A stretch of 53,036 bases of DNA from positions 1 through 53,036 of the forward strand of contig SYHW01000025.1 of NCBI GenBank assembly GCA_005799065.1, read 5' to 3'. The stretch is from Bacteroidota bacterium. Its GTDB lineage: Bacteria; Bacteroidota; Bacteroidia; UBA7662. The notes under the pieces are model-generated. The model did no database searches. It was not told where the DNA came from and was given only the letters and a program-made list of their open reading frames with translations. Numbering within the stretch: position 1 is the stretch's first letter; the number at the start of each line of letters is the position of its first letter. Both the position numbers and the translations under genes were made by a program. Positions 19,835-29,283 of this stretch are shown in pieces.

Positions 19835-20839
19835 GTGAAGCATTTCATCAGCATACTGACCGGAAGGAAAGGGGAGCTTCAATCCATCTGTGCGCTCATT
19901 CTTACTGTTTTATTGAGCCAAGTTAGTCCGTTCGAATACAAGACGTATCAAGTGGGTGTAATCAAATTCACCACCCTTGAAGGGGTTGGGTTTTCTCTCA
20001 GTTGGTTTTTTTTAGCAGCAGCTGGATGGATGCTCAACCAAACATTTCAGTCGCAGCGCCCAGATGGCACCCGAAACGCATTGTATTTCCTTTCTTATAC
20101 GCTTTTGTGTTTGTCGATTACCGATGCGGAACAGCTGTTTTCAACCTCCGCCGTCGGATTGTTGTTTGCTGTATGCGTTTCCTGTTTGCATCAGGCCACA
20201 TTCCAAAAGCGGCCTGAGGGGCTGGTTGCCCTATCGGGATTTCTTATGTCCTTGCTCATTTTGATTTTCCCGGCTTCCTATCCCTGGCTGCTCATATTGT
20301 TTCTGTTGCTCATTTTGGCCGAAGAATTTTCTTTTAGAATGCTTGCGGTGTTTTTAGTTGGGGTGCTTTTGGTCCCCTATTTATGGTTTTCACTCTCCTA
20401 CTTGTTTCAACAACCCCTTATTTTTTGGGGTTGGGTGGGATATAGGCCATGGGCAGAGCCTGTGTCGATGGGGTCCTCTGTCTTCTTGCCATGGGTCAGT
20501 GGGTTAGGGGTATTTCCAGTGATTGCGGGGATGACATCAACGCTTATGAATCGGCAATCCCGGACCCGGATTTCTAGGACAACACAGCGTCATATGGGAA
20601 TCTTGCTCGTCTCAGGCATCTGCTTACTTATTTTGGCATCTACCCAGATCATTCCCCTTAATCCGTTGTCGCAGGTCCTTTTTTTATTGCCTGCATTGTC
20701 TTACATATCGGCGCGTGGAATAGAACGCATGGCGCAGAATCCTTACAGTGAGCTGTTCCTCTGGCTGTGGATGGCTTTGGTTTGTGGTGGTGCTGAGGGG
20801 CTGAATCGTTGGGTATTTTCATCATTTTTGCCTCTATGA
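19835..20839 (+). CDS. Polytopic membrane protein, DUF6427-like
   Basis: 334 residues, almost wholly hydrophobic, with about nine or ten predicted membrane segments (for example ALILTVLLSQ, SLSWFFLAAAGWML, LLILFLLLILAEEF, FLVGVLLVPYLWFSLSYLF). The N-terminus SILTGRKGEL and overall layout resemble the Bacteroidota DUF6427 family, which often sits beside nucleotide-synthesis genes; this assignment is from memory and uncertain. It starts with GTG just after an exact -7 box, and its stop overlaps the purQ ATG by the ATGA arrangement, so translation is probably coupled. No function is known to me. Confidence 0.7.
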   Translation: MKHFISILTGRKGELQSICALILTVLLSQVSPFEYKTYQVGVIKFTTLEGVGFSLSWFFLAAAGWMLNQTFQSQRPDGTRNALYFLSYTLLCLSITDAEQLFSTSAVGLLFAVCVSCLHQATFQKRPEGLVALSGFLMSLLILIFPASYPWLLILFLLLILAEEFSFRMLAVFLVGVLLVPYLWFSLSYLFQQPLIFWGWVGYRPWAEPVSMGSSVFLPWVSGLGVFPVIAGMTSTLMNRQSRTRISRTTQRHMGILLVSGICLLILASTQIIPLNPLSQVLFLLPALSYISARGIERMAQNPYSELFLWLWMALVCGGAEGLNRWVFSSFLPL

Positions 20840-21534
20840 AAATAGGCGTTGTCGTATTCCCAGGATCTAATTGCGATGAAGATACCCTCTATGCATTCGA
20901 ACAATTAACGGGTAAAAGGCCAAAAATCATTTGGCACAAGGAAACAGACCTGGGCGGTGTGGATTTAGTGGTGCTTCCGGGCGGTTTTTCCTATGGCGAC
21001 TATCTTCGGTCGGGGGCCATTGCTCGGTTTTCTCCGGTTATGGAAGCCGTGATGCGGCATGTGCAACGGGGCGGATTCCTCCTGGGTATTTGCAATGGTT
21101 TTCAGGTACTCACTGAAGCCCGATTGGTGCCCGGTGCGCTCCGCCACAATACCAGCCGACGTTTTGAATGTAGACCCGTTTACATCAAACCGTCCACCAC
21201 CCGGAGTCTGATGACCCGGCACCTCGACCCCAATCAACCCCTGCTCATCCCGATCGCCCATGGCGAAGGCAATTATTTCATCGACAGCGACGGCTATCAA
21301 TCCCTCTTGGACGGTGATCAGGTGTTGTTTCGTTATTGTGGCCCCAATGGCGAACTCGCGGATGAATGGAACCCCAACGGATCGATGGGGCATATCGCTG
21401 GGGTATGCAACAAGGAGCGTACGGTTTTTGGGATGATGCCTCATCCAGAGCGGGCCTCGAGTGCTTTGCTCGGCATGACCGACGGAACATTAATATTGTC
21501 GTCACTGCTTGGCCTATCGGTCATTGAGGCCTAG
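20836..21534 (+). CDS. purQ: Phosphoribosylformylglycinamidine synthase subunit PurQ
   Basis: Glutaminase subunit of the fourth step of purine synthesis, feeding ammonia to PurL. 232 residues, the usual PurQ size. It starts MKIGVVVFPGSNCDEDT, a standard PurQ N-terminus. The class I amidotransferase nucleophile is in GICNGFQVLTEA and the catalytic His in MMPHPERAS. The ATG overlaps the stop of the upstream membrane protein gene (ATGA). Having a separate PurQ implies a small-PurL/PurS type enzyme rather than the fused form; purL and purS are not in the window, while purC is at 36.7 kb. It converges with meaB. Confidence 0.95.
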   Translation: MKIGVVVFPGSNCDEDTLYAFEQLTGKRPKIIWHKETDLGGVDLVVLPGGFSYGDYLRSGAIARFSPVMEAVMRHVQRGGFLLGICNGFQVLTEARLVPGALRHNTSRRFECRPVYIKPSTTRSLMTRHLDPNQPLLIPIAHGEGNYFIDSDGYQSLLDGDQVLFRYCGPNGELADEWNPNGSMGHIAGVCNKERTVFGMMPHPERASSALLGMTDGTLILSSLLGLSVIEA

Positions 21535-21590
21535 ATTACATAATATTTTTCATTAAGCGCTTGTTTTTTGGCCTAGTAAAAGAGTGGGGT

Positions 21591-22607
21591 TTACCCCCCA
21601 GACAGTTGGTTGACCCATGCTCGAGCTGCCCGAAACGACGACATTCGACCTTCCGACACCTCCCTTTCCATTTGTTCCATGACCCGTCGCAGCGGGATGT
21701 CTTGTTTTATCCGAACAAGCCACTGTTCATAAACGCTTCGTTTAAAAGCTTCCACTTCTTGCCGACTGCGGTTTTGTTTGAGCCTACCCGAGGCGAATTC
21801 ATGGTCAAAAAAGTGATCAATGGCCTCAATAATTTCTATATGCCCCGTTTCGGGTGGTGTCGACGAACACAACAATATCGGCTCCATACTTGAATCCGAA
21901 GCTTGGGGCATCATACGAGCCACATGCAAAAGACGTGCGGCAGCCTCCCGGGCTGCGGGCAATGAAGACCCGTCGGCCTTGTGCACGATCAGGAGGTCGG
22001 CATGTTCCATGATACCCCTTTTGATGCCCTGTAATTCATCGCCCGTTCCAGGCATCAACAGCAGCATAAAGCAATCCACCAGATCCGCGATCAAGGTCTC
22101 GCCCTGACCGACACCGACCGTTTCTACCAACACCCAGTCAAATCCAGCAGCCTCACAGAGCAGGATGCTCTCTTTGGTAGCGCGGGCAACACCGCCAGGG
22201 ATGTTGCCCGACGGACTCGGACGAACATAAGCGTGCGGATGGGCAACCAAACGATCCATCCTTGTTTTGTCGCCCAAAATACTTCCGCCACTGAGGCTAC
22301 TGCTTGGATCGATGGCAAGTACGGCCACCCTATGCTCCCGTTCAATGAGCTTTATCCCCAAGTAATCGATGAAGGTGCTTTTTCCAACGCCCGGAATGCC
22401 CGTAATCCCAATTCTTCGGCTGTTTCCTGTAAATGGTTGTAAGAGGGATAAAAGAACATCGGCACGCTCCTGGTCGGATGCCAGGCTGCTTTCTACCAAG
22501 GTAATGGCTTGCGCCAGCGAACTTCGATCCCCTCCACGGATGCGGTCTGCCCATGACTGCATGTTGTTGTCTTTTGGAAAGGAAGTCGGCGCGGACAGAC
22601 TCATCAT
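21591..22607 (-). CDS. meaB: Methylmalonyl-CoA mutase-associated GTPase MeaB
   Basis: A G3E-family P-loop GTPase that loads and protects the adenosylcobalamin cofactor of methylmalonyl-CoA mutase. 338 residues. The P-loop is GIPGVGKS (about 70-77), followed by [22 protein letters not shown] and [15 protein letters not shown], all MeaB/ArgK signatures, with a guanine-specificity-like HKAD. It lies 13 bases downstream of mutB and ends the VIT1-mutA-mutB-meaB run. A second ATG at 22604 is equally possible. The C-terminal dimerisation part is present ([21 protein letters not shown]). Confidence 0.95.
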   Translation of the reverse strand: MMSLSAPTSFPKDNNMQSWADRIRGGDRSSLAQAITLVESSLASDQERADVLLSLLQPFTGNSRRIGITGIPGVGKSTFIDYLGIKLIEREHRVAVLAIDPSSSLSGGSILGDKTRMDRLVAHPHAYVRPSPSGNIPGGVARATKESILLCEAAGFDWVLVETVGVGQGETLIADLVDCFMLLLMPGTGDELQGIKRGIMEHADLLIVHKADGSSLPAAREAAARLLHVARMMPQASDSSMEPILLCSSTPPETGHIEIIEAIDHFFDHEFASGRLKQNRSRQEVEAFKRSVYEQWLVRIKQDIPLRRVMEQMEREVSEGRMSSFRAARAWVNQLSGG

Positions 22608-22620
22608 GAAAGACCTATAT

Positions 22621-24693
22621 TTAACGTAAGGCCTCCAAGCGGTTCAGGATATCGTTGGCAGCGTCAGTTACCCGTGTGCCCGGACCAAATACCGCGCAAA
22701 CACCGGCCTCCAGAAGCAGCGGAATGTCATTAGGTGGGATCACGCCCCCTGCAACCACCAATATATCGGGACGTCCCAATTCGGCCAATGCAGCAATGAG
22801 CTCAGGGAGTAGGGTGAGGTGACCGGCCGCCAAGGTAGAAGCGCCCACTACGTGCACATCGTTGTCTACCGCTTGTCGAGCCGTTTCCATCGGCGTCTGA
22901 AACAAAGGGCCAACGTCGACATCAAATCCAAGATCGGCAAAAGAAGTGGCGATGACATGGGCCCCACGGTCGTGACCATCTTGTCCCATTTTCGCCACCA
23001 TGATGCGGGGGCGTCGGCCGGTCGACTCGGCGAACCCGGCAGCGCGCTGTCGGGCCGCCTCAAAATCTTGATCCTGTTTCATTTCTCTCGCATATACGCC
23101 GCCAATCGATTTGATCTCGGCCTTGTATCGACCAAATACCTGTTCCAGGGCAGCGGATATTTCCCCCAATGTGGCCCGAGCCTTTGCGGCTTCCACCGTT
23201 AATTCGAGGAGATTGCCTGGTCGCTCGCCCGAAGCACATGCCGCGAGTGCAGACAGGTTGTCGGCCACATGTTGGGCATCGCGTACGTTCTTCACCGCCT
23301 CAAGGCGCTCTACCTGCTGACGACGCACACGGGTGTTGTCGACCTGTAAAACATCGAGTTGCGTGGGTCTGCCCGATGAAAATCGGTTAACGCCCACAAT
23401 AATATCTGCACCCCGATCGATTCGGGCTTGTTTGGCTGCGGCCGCTTCCTCAATTCTCATTTTGGGAATGCCTGTAGCAATCGCCGCCGCCATTCCACCG
23501 AGCTCTTCAATTTCTGCTATGTGCTTACGCGCCTGATCGATGAGCTGCGTTGTAATTTGTTCGATTACCGCTGATCCACCCCAGGGATCCACCACATCGC
23601 AAATGCCCGTTTCGTGCTGGAGGTACAGCTGGGTGTTCCGGGCAATGCGTGCCGAGAAATCCGTTGGTAGTGCTATGGCTTCATCCAGGGCATTGGTATG
23701 CAAACTCTGTGTATGGCCTAAGGCAGCTGCCAAGGCTTCTACGCAGGTTCGGGCTACATTATTGTAGGGGTCCTGTGCAGTAAGGCTCCAGCCCGATGTT
23801 TGGCAATGCGTGCGCAACATGCCCGAGCGCGGATTTTGGGGCTGGAAGGCAGAGACTAAATCCCACCATAACCAGCGGCCTGCCCTCAATTTCGCTATTT
23901 CGGTGAGGTGATCCATTCCGATGGCCCAGAAAAATGATAGCCGCGGCGCAAACGCATCGATATCCAATCCGGCCGCGATGCCGGTTCGAATATACTCTAG
24001 TCCATCGCATAAGGTATAAGCCAACTCCAAATCGGCGGGCGCACCGGCCTCGTGCATATGATAGCCACTAATGCTGATGCTGTTGAAGCGGGGCATATGG
24101 CGGGCGGTGTAGGCGAAAATATCGCCAATGATGCGCATTGATGGCCCAGGCGGGTAGATATACGTATTGCGCACCATGAATTCCTTGAGAATGTCGTTTT
24201 GTATGGTGCCACTCAGTTGTTCGGGTCGTACCCCTTGTTCGAGACCAGCCACGATATAAAAGGCCATGATAGGCAATACGGCTCCATTCATGGTCATGCT
24301 CACCGACATCTCCTCCAGGGGGATGCGGTCAAACAGGCGTTTCATATCTTCCACCGTGTCTATGGCCACCCCAGCCTTGCCGACATCGCCCCGCACACGT
24401 TCGTGATCCGAATCGTAGCCCCTGTGGGTAGCCAAATCAAAAGCCACCGACAGGCCTTTTTGTCCGGCAGCCAGGTTGCGCAAATAGAAGGCATTCGACT
24501 CTTCAGCCGTTGAAAACCCAGCATATTGCCTAATCGTCCACGGATTTTTGAGGTACATACTGGCATAGGGCCCTCGAAGATAAGGGGGTGCTCCAGCTAT
24601 TGCCTGGCTGAAAACATCCGGATTTTTTTTCGTTTCCGAATTCGATGGTTCCTGAAACGTAAAATGCTTTGGATTAGGGAAGAACGGATTCAT
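22621..24693 (-). CDS. mutB: Methylmalonyl-CoA mutase large (catalytic) subunit
   Basis: Interconverts (R)-methylmalonyl-CoA and succinyl-CoA using adenosylcobalamin. 690 residues. The TIM-barrel catalytic part has [37 protein letters not shown] and [16 protein letters not shown]. The C-terminal B12-binding domain (about 560-690) has the base-off DGHDRG motif (His574 as lower cobalt ligand) followed by [16 protein letters not shown] and [10 protein letters not shown]. Both domains are complete. Its ATG overlaps the mutA stop by four bases, as expected for subunits made in equal amounts. Methylmalonyl-CoA epimerase and propionyl-CoA carboxylase are not in the window. Confidence 0.97.
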   Translation of the reverse strand: MNPFFPNPKHFTFQEPSNSETKKNPDVFSQAIAGAPPYLRGPYASMYLKNPWTIRQYAGFSTAEESNAFYLRNLAAGQKGLSVAFDLATHRGYDSDHERVRGDVGKAGVAIDTVEDMKRLFDRIPLEEMSVSMTMNGAVLPIMAFYIVAGLEQGVRPEQLSGTIQNDILKEFMVRNTYIYPPGPSMRIIGDIFAYTARHMPRFNSISISGYHMHEAGAPADLELAYTLCDGLEYIRTGIAAGLDIDAFAPRLSFFWAIGMDHLTEIAKLRAGRWLWWDLVSAFQPQNPRSGMLRTHCQTSGWSLTAQDPYNNVARTCVEALAAALGHTQSLHTNALDEAIALPTDFSARIARNTQLYLQHETGICDVVDPWGGSAVIEQITTQLIDQARKHIAEIEELGGMAAAIATGIPKMRIEEAAAAKQARIDRGADIIVGVNRFSSGRPTQLDVLQVDNTRVRRQQVERLEAVKNVRDAQHVADNLSALAACASGERPGNLLELTVEAAKARATLGEISAALEQVFGRYKAEIKSIGGVYAREMKQDQDFEAARQRAAGFAESTGRRPRIMVAKMGQDGHDRGAHVIATSFADLGFDVDVGPLFQTPMETARQAVDNDVHVVGASTLAAGHLTLLPELIAALAELGRPDILVVAGGVIPPNDIPLLLEAGVCAVFGPGTRVTDAANDILNRLEALR

Positions 24694-26063
24694 GATGCAG
24701 ATGGGTTCATTGGGTTGAAGCCATCGATTCTGTAGCGGTCAACCCCTACCCGAATGCGCCTACCGGAGTTGCGCATTTCCTGTTCGAGCGCCTTTCCTTG
24801 CAGACACCATTCGTTAAGAACACTTCGCAAGGCTGTTGCATTCCACGTATTGTCTGGTGTACACAGCGCAACTAATTCACCAAAAATAGACCAAGCGCGT
24901 TCACCGAACGACCGACTCAAATGTTCTATGTAGCCGCTACCTGCACCGGCATCTAAGGGCAGGCGTGGAAACGCCTCGTGCCGAAGGATCATCTGCATTT
25001 GAAGCGACAATTCATCCGCAAAATAATCACCATTGTCCTGATTTTGGGGGTCAAAAGGGGGAAGGGACAGTGCTGTGCATCCCCCAAGCACCGAAGAAAC
25101 ACCCATGGTGGTGAGTCTCAGCAAATTGGTATGAGGATCTTCTGACGGTAAACATTCTTTAGGGATGCGCACAAGAATTTGGGGTTCAAATCTAAAGTTG
25201 CTCCCCGCATCATTCGGTTCGCTAAAAAGCGACGCCACACGATCGATGCCCGCTCTCAGGGCCCTGAGACGAGCCAGCTCATTAAAAAATTCCGTGGTAC
25301 ATCCCACAGAAAGGTAAAGAGGAAGTCCTGGTTTGGAATACCCGCTGTCCTTCGATGTTTGATGGGCATGAATCGAAAGTCTGCGATACACGCACAGCCA
25401 ACTGAGTGCCAGTTCCTGAGGGGCCGAAAGACCCCACGCACGCCAATCGGCTGTATCTACACCAAGCGGATTGAAATTCGGTACATCAAAGGCAAACTGA
25501 TCTTCAATCTTCGTCCATTGCCGCTCATCCATGACCAATAAATCAACTGCATCGCAGAGAAGGGCACCTTGAATATGTTGGGGGTCGATGTGTCCCTGAC
25601 GCATCCAGTATGCAAATCCATCAAAAAGAACCCCGGCATTCACTCCCCGGAAGAACAAAGGCGCGAATTGGGGTAAAATTCCATGTAATGACTCTGCTAA
25701 GTGCTCAGGCGATAGCCCAGACCCATCCAATAATAGGGCCTCGCCACCGTGTTGCAACGCATGAAGAGCGCGGGTATTGATATCCGAGGGCGAATGACCG
25801 CCAACCGGGGCAACCGCAAGCCAAGCTGGAGCCCAGGCTGAAGGGTCGGAATCTTCCCCAAACGGCAAGAGGGGTTTTGCGTAGGCAAACGGTCCATCGC
25901 TGGTATAATGGGGTGCGCGCGCAATACCATCCGAATCCGTTTTGATCAACGATTCGGGATGATCGAGCTTCAGTTCCTTTGACGCCCTTTGCAGCCATTC
26001 GAACCAAAGATTCGGTTGATCAGTGGTCTGTTTCGTATGGGGATGTGGTGCGGATGCCGACAT
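24690..26063 (-). CDS. mutA: Methylmalonyl-CoA mutase small subunit
   Basis: 457 residues. Partner of the catalytic subunit in the heterodimeric mutase. It follows the same barrel plan ([60 protein letters not shown]), while the B12-binding DxHxxG motif is absent, as is usual for the small subunit, which is also shorter than the approximately 620 residues typical of actinobacterial MutA. It starts only 3 bases after the VIT1-like gene stop and overlaps mutB by four bases. Confidence 0.9.
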   Translation of the reverse strand: MSASAPHPHTKQTTDQPNLWFEWLQRASKELKLDHPESLIKTDSDGIARAPHYTSDGPFAYAKPLLPFGEDSDPSAWAPAWLAVAPVGGHSPSDINTRALHALQHGGEALLLDGSGLSPEHLAESLHGILPQFAPLFFRGVNAGVLFDGFAYWMRQGHIDPQHIQGALLCDAVDLLVMDERQWTKIEDQFAFDVPNFNPLGVDTADWRAWGLSAPQELALSWLCVYRRLSIHAHQTSKDSGYSKPGLPLYLSVGCTTEFFNELARLRALRAGIDRVASLFSEPNDAGSNFRFEPQILVRIPKECLPSEDPHTNLLRLTTMGVSSVLGGCTALSLPPFDPQNQDNGDYFADELSLQMQMILRHEAFPRLPLDAGAGSGYIEHLSRSFGERAWSIFGELVALCTPDNTWNATALRSVLNEWCLQGKALEQEMRNSGRRIRVGVDRYRIDGFNPMNPSAS

Positions 26064-26066
26064 AGC

Positions 26067-26798
26067 TTAGAACATTTTTTCAAGCCAATCGCCCACCCAA
26101 TAGCTCACCGCCGCGGCAGCACCGCCCAAAAACAAAGTTTCGGTCATGCCTTTGAACGCACTGCTTCTCGTAACAAAGGTCTTTAACCAGCCAATCAGCA
26201 AAAAGGCAATGGCGGTCATGCTCGAAGAGATGACGAAAAGAGGGGCCGATGAAGGGTTGAGGTAGTCGAAAACATAAACGGTAATCGGCACCAAGCCGAT
26301 CAACAGAAAGCTGAAGAAGGTAACGGTACCCATGGCCAAAGGGGATCGGGTTTCTTGCATCATCTCGAGCTCCTCTTTCATCATCACATCCACCCAACGA
26401 TCCTTGTCTGCCGTAATAGTGGTCACAATTTGCTCCAATAATTCGCCTTCAAAGCCTTTATTGCGGTAGATCTCACGGATTTCATCCCGTTCCTTTTCGG
26501 GTAGGTTGTCGACCTCCCAATATTCGATCTGCTTGTGTTTCTCGTAGTTCTGTTGCTCGCTTTTGTGACTGAGGTAGGAACCCACGCCCATTGCGAAACC
26601 ATCGGCCAGTAAATTGGCAAAGCCCAGGATGATAATAACCTGCGAACTCAATCCGGCACCCGTTGCACCGGCCACTACTGCAAAAGTGGTGACGCTTCCG
26701 TCGATCCCGCCATACACGAACTCGCCCAAATAGCGGTTTAGTCCACCCAGCCAAAACTGACCTTCTTTGTGCATTTGGTCTTCTTGGTGGCTGTTCAT
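26067..26798 (-). CDS. VIT1/CCC1-family metal transporter
   Basis: A predicted Fe2+/Mn2+ exporter of the CCC1/VIT1 (DUF125) family, about 243 residues from the ATG at 26798. The first membrane segment carries the family motif [21 protein letters not shown], then [21 protein letters not shown] charged cytoplasmic insert (about 85-155) rich in Glu, Asp and Lys ([29 protein letters not shown]) matches the metal-binding domain of VIT-type members. Three more hydrophobic segments follow. The frame extends to a TTG at 26867 but the inner ATG fits better. It is the first gene of a tight run with mutA, mutB and meaB, with its own TATTTTTG box. Confidence 0.88.
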   Translation of the reverse strand: MNSHQEDQMHKEGQFWLGGLNRYLGEFVYGGIDGSVTTFAVVAGATGAGLSSQVIIILGFANLLADGFAMGVGSYLSHKSEQQNYEKHKQIEYWEVDNLPEKERDEIREIYRNKGFEGELLEQIVTTITADKDRWVDVMMKEELEMMQETRSPLAMGTVTFFSFLLIGLVPITVYVFDYLNPSSAPLFVISSSMTAIAFLLIGWLKTFVTRSSAFKGMTETLFLGGAAAAVSYWVGDWLEKMF

Positions 26799-26881
26799 AG
26801 GGTTATTGGTTGAAGCATTGGTTGTTGGATCAACGAGCTTGCGCAAGCATTTAACGGTCTCGTGCAAAAAGTGTCAAACCA

Positions 26882-26889
26882 CAAAAATA
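26882..26889 (-). promoter_or_regulatory. -7 box of the VIT1-mutA-mutB-meaB operon
   Basis: TATTTTTG on the minus strand (exact TAnnTTTG). It would give a leader of about 78 bases before the ATG at 26798. The leader contains a 12-base palindrome, GCTTGCGCAAGC, at 26837-26848. Confidence 0.5.
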
Positions 26890-26922
26890 CGGATGACGCG
26901 CAAGAATTCGGTTAGATATCGA

Positions 26923-28134
26923 TTAATGAGCGTCGGCATGTTCACTTTCAGCCGAAGCATGGGCGTCGAGCCGACCAGCACCTTTTGTTACCCAAATAGT
27001 TCCTGCTTCGATCCCTTCACCCAATGCATCAAACGGACCCGACATAAAGGCACCCTTTAACGCAACCCTTCGGTATCGACCGGGGGCTAATTTTTGAAAG
27101 GCAACCCAACCTGTCTCGGTTTGTAGGAGTGCGCCCGAAGACACCGATAGTCGGTTGTTTGTTCTGAGCGGTATTCGAGCCAAAACCGACATACCGGGAC
27201 GCAAAATGGGGTCTTGTTCGCGATCGATATGACCGTGCACCCGAACGGTTCTGCGTTCCGGGTTCAGTTCTCGACCAATGCTAAAGATTTCAGCATCAAA
27301 AACCTGGGTGGGCACTCGGGTCAAACTAAAGGTGAAGGTCATTTTGGGCTGAACCTGCGGTAGGTGTGCCTCAGGTAAATCAAGCTCAACATGCATATGG
27401 CTCAAGTCCAAAACCCCGACCAATTCCCCCGTACGTTCTGTAAATTGGCCAGGAAATGCGTTCACAGTGGTCACATACCCAGAAAAGGGTGACTTAACCG
27501 GAAATTCTCCCGAAATCTGTTTGGCATCAATGCGCGTGGGGTCGATATGGAGTCGCTGCAATTGGGCCGCCAAAGATGCCCTTTGGGCCAGGCTAGACCG
27601 ATAATCGGCACGCGTTTGCTCCAAAGTGCGTCGATCGGTTGCCTGCTTTTGTGCGAGGATCTCCTGCCGCTCTGTCTCGGCTTCGAGAAAGGAGATGCGG
27701 GCAGAATTTTCAAGGTATGAACGCTGCAACTCCACCGCATCTGGATGCTCGAGCACCATAAGAACCTGTCCCTGGCTCACTTTTTCCCCTTCTTTTACCC
27801 GTACACTTTTCACAAAGGCAGGAATCGGGGCATGCAATCGGGCATAATGCTGGGGCGGCACTTCCAATAAGCCGTTGAGCACAAGTTCATCGCCCACTGC
27901 GTTGAGACGTGCTGTATCTGTCGATAAATCAGCCAGCCGTTCCTGCTCAGATGTCAGCCAAATTTCGCCGGCGGGCTGAGCGCCATCTTGTGTAGTGCCT
28001 ATTTTTTTAGGGTCATTGGCTTGATCTGCTTCTCCATCTTGTTGGCTGCTACAAGCCGTAAACGAGAGCAAAAGGTACAATAGAAAAAATTCGGCGCGTG
28101 GTCGAAAGGAAGGAATAGGATAATTGTGAATCAT
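26923..28134 (-). CDS. RND efflux periplasmic adaptor (CzcB/CusB type), lipoprotein
   Basis: Membrane fusion protein linking the inner-membrane RND pump to the outer membrane factor. 403 residues. A hydrophobic signal ends in SFTAC, a probable lipid-attachment Cys (about residue 28). The HlyD-like layout is clear: a barrel-sandwich lipoyl half (FVKSVRVKEGEKVSQGQVLMVLEHPDA split by the hairpin), an alpha-helical hairpin (about 130-200), the second lipoyl half (KSPFSGYVTTVNAFPGQF) and a beta-barrel domain with LRPGMSVLARIPL. A His-rich tail (ESEHADAH) may bind metal. It lies 24 bases downstream of the outer membrane factor and closes the efflux operon. Confidence 0.92.
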   Translation of the reverse strand: MIHNYPIPSFRPRAEFFLLYLLLSFTACSSQQDGEADQANDPKKIGTTQDGAQPAGEIWLTSEQERLADLSTDTARLNAVGDELVLNGLLEVPPQHYARLHAPIPAFVKSVRVKEGEKVSQGQVLMVLEHPDAVELQRSYLENSARISFLEAETERQEILAQKQATDRRTLEQTRADYRSSLAQRASLAAQLQRLHIDPTRIDAKQISGEFPVKSPFSGYVTTVNAFPGQFTERTGELVGVLDLSHMHVELDLPEAHLPQVQPKMTFTFSLTRVPTQVFDAEIFSIGRELNPERRTVRVHGHIDREQDPILRPGMSVLARIPLRTNNRLSVSSGALLQTETGWVAFQKLAPGRYRRVALKGAFMSGPFDALGEGIEAGTIWVTKGAGRLDAHASAESEHADAH

Positions 28135-28158
28135 ACTGATGGTCGTTGATCAAGATTA

Positions 28159-29208
28159 TTAATCGGCATAGGTTAGGGCAGCCAGGCGATGAACAGAAAG
28201 ATGAAGCTGGTATTCGTTGTAGAGGTTGTCGAGGCGCGATTGATGAATGTTTTCCATAGTCTGGGCATACTCGTAGTAGGTTAAACGTCCCTGAGCCAGC
28301 ATAAAATTGGCTTGTTCAAGTAGTTCGTTTAAGCGCGGATCAATCTCATTGATTTGTTTACGAACCCGCTCCGCATACATGCCACTCTCTTGTCGGGCCT
28401 GATGTTCCTCATGACTCATATAGAGGGCCTCGCGGCTCAATTTGAGGTCGTTTCGCATACGCATCAAACGAACGGCCTCTACAGAGGAAGCAGCCCGCAA
28501 GGGCACAAGAGGCAAGCTCAGTTGCACCATAATACCACGGAATCCGGCCACCTGTTCGAGCGACTGGTTAAAGGCCCCCAGGCTAATTTCTGGTCCAAAC
28601 GATGCTTTTTGGACGTTTTCGGCCTGAAGGTCGAGCGCACGTTGTGCAGCCCATATCCTCCTCATGGGGTGGGAACGGGCAGCACCCGGCTTGCTTATTT
28701 CTCCCACCGGCCACCCGGGTGATTCAGACAAAGTATCTAGGGCACACAACTTGCATAATGTTCGGATAGCCTGTTCGTGCTCCAGTCGAGCCCTGGGCAG
28801 CTGCCAGTTGAGGGCATCGAGCTGCTGTTGCGATAACAGAGCCGACAAGCGGTCGGCGGTTCCTACATCCGTTCGCATTTGCACAACACGATCGGCTTGC
28901 TGCCACACCTGTGCATGCCGGCCCAATAAACGGAGACGTTCTCCAAAATAGGCCACTGCGCTATAGGCATCCCGTATCTCATGGGTCAATTGAAGGCGGA
29001 TCTCCTCCCTCCGTGCCTTTGCCAATTCCACCTCGAGTCGACCATACTTCAAGCCGGCACCGAGAGCGAACGGAGCGCCTAGCGGTTGCAGAAATGATAC
29101 ATTTCGGTCTACCAGCGCATAGTTGATTTGCCCGCGGTCGAAGTTGAATTGGGTTTTACCCGGAAACCACAGTTGTGCCATTTGTGCTTCAGCTTCCTGA
29201 ATGGCCAA
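28159..29208 (-). CDS. TolC/CzcC-type outer membrane factor, separated from CzcA by an in-frame amber codon
   Basis: Outer membrane exit duct of the metal efflux pump. The 349-residue frame from a TTG at 29208 has the long alpha-helical repeats typical of TolC-family proteins (for example LQLTHEIRDAYSAVAYFGER and RLTYYEYAQTMENIHQSRLD). It has no signal peptide. In the same frame, homology-like sequence continues upstream to the TAG at 29284 (codons WIEQAVRAHPRLQEANLAIQ, the usual TolC-type first helix), and a signal-peptide-like segment lies before that TAG, at the end of the czcA frame. So the real protein was probably fused to CzcA. Unless the amber codon is read through or is a sequence error, this part would lack a secretion signal and may not be functional. 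Confidence 0.8.
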   Translation of the reverse strand: MAIQEAEAQMAQLWFPGKTQFNFDRGQINYALVDRNVSFLQPLGAPFALGAGLKYGRLEVELAKARREEIRLQLTHEIRDAYSAVAYFGERLRLLGRHAQVWQQADRVVQMRTDVGTADRLSALLSQQQLDALNWQLPRARLEHEQAIRTLCKLCALDTLSESPGWPVGEISKPGAARSHPMRRIWAAQRALDLQAENVQKASFGPEISLGAFNQSLEQVAGFRGIMVQLSLPLVPLRAASSVEAVRLMRMRNDLKLSREALYMSHEEHQARQESGMYAERVRKQINEIDPRLNELLEQANFMLAQGRLTYYEYAQTMENIHQSRLDNLYNEYQLHLSVHRLAALTYAD

Positions 29209-29283
29209 ATTGGCCTCTTGAAGCCGGGGGTGTGCACGAACCGCTTGTTCGATCCATTGGTCTCTTTTTTGCCGCCAAACGTC

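Noticed and set aside
21534..21620. Terminator between purQ and meaB
   Set aside because: AAGCGCTT followed by a T-run, and a GGGG/CCCC pair inside the meaB end, are both too weak or misplaced to call.
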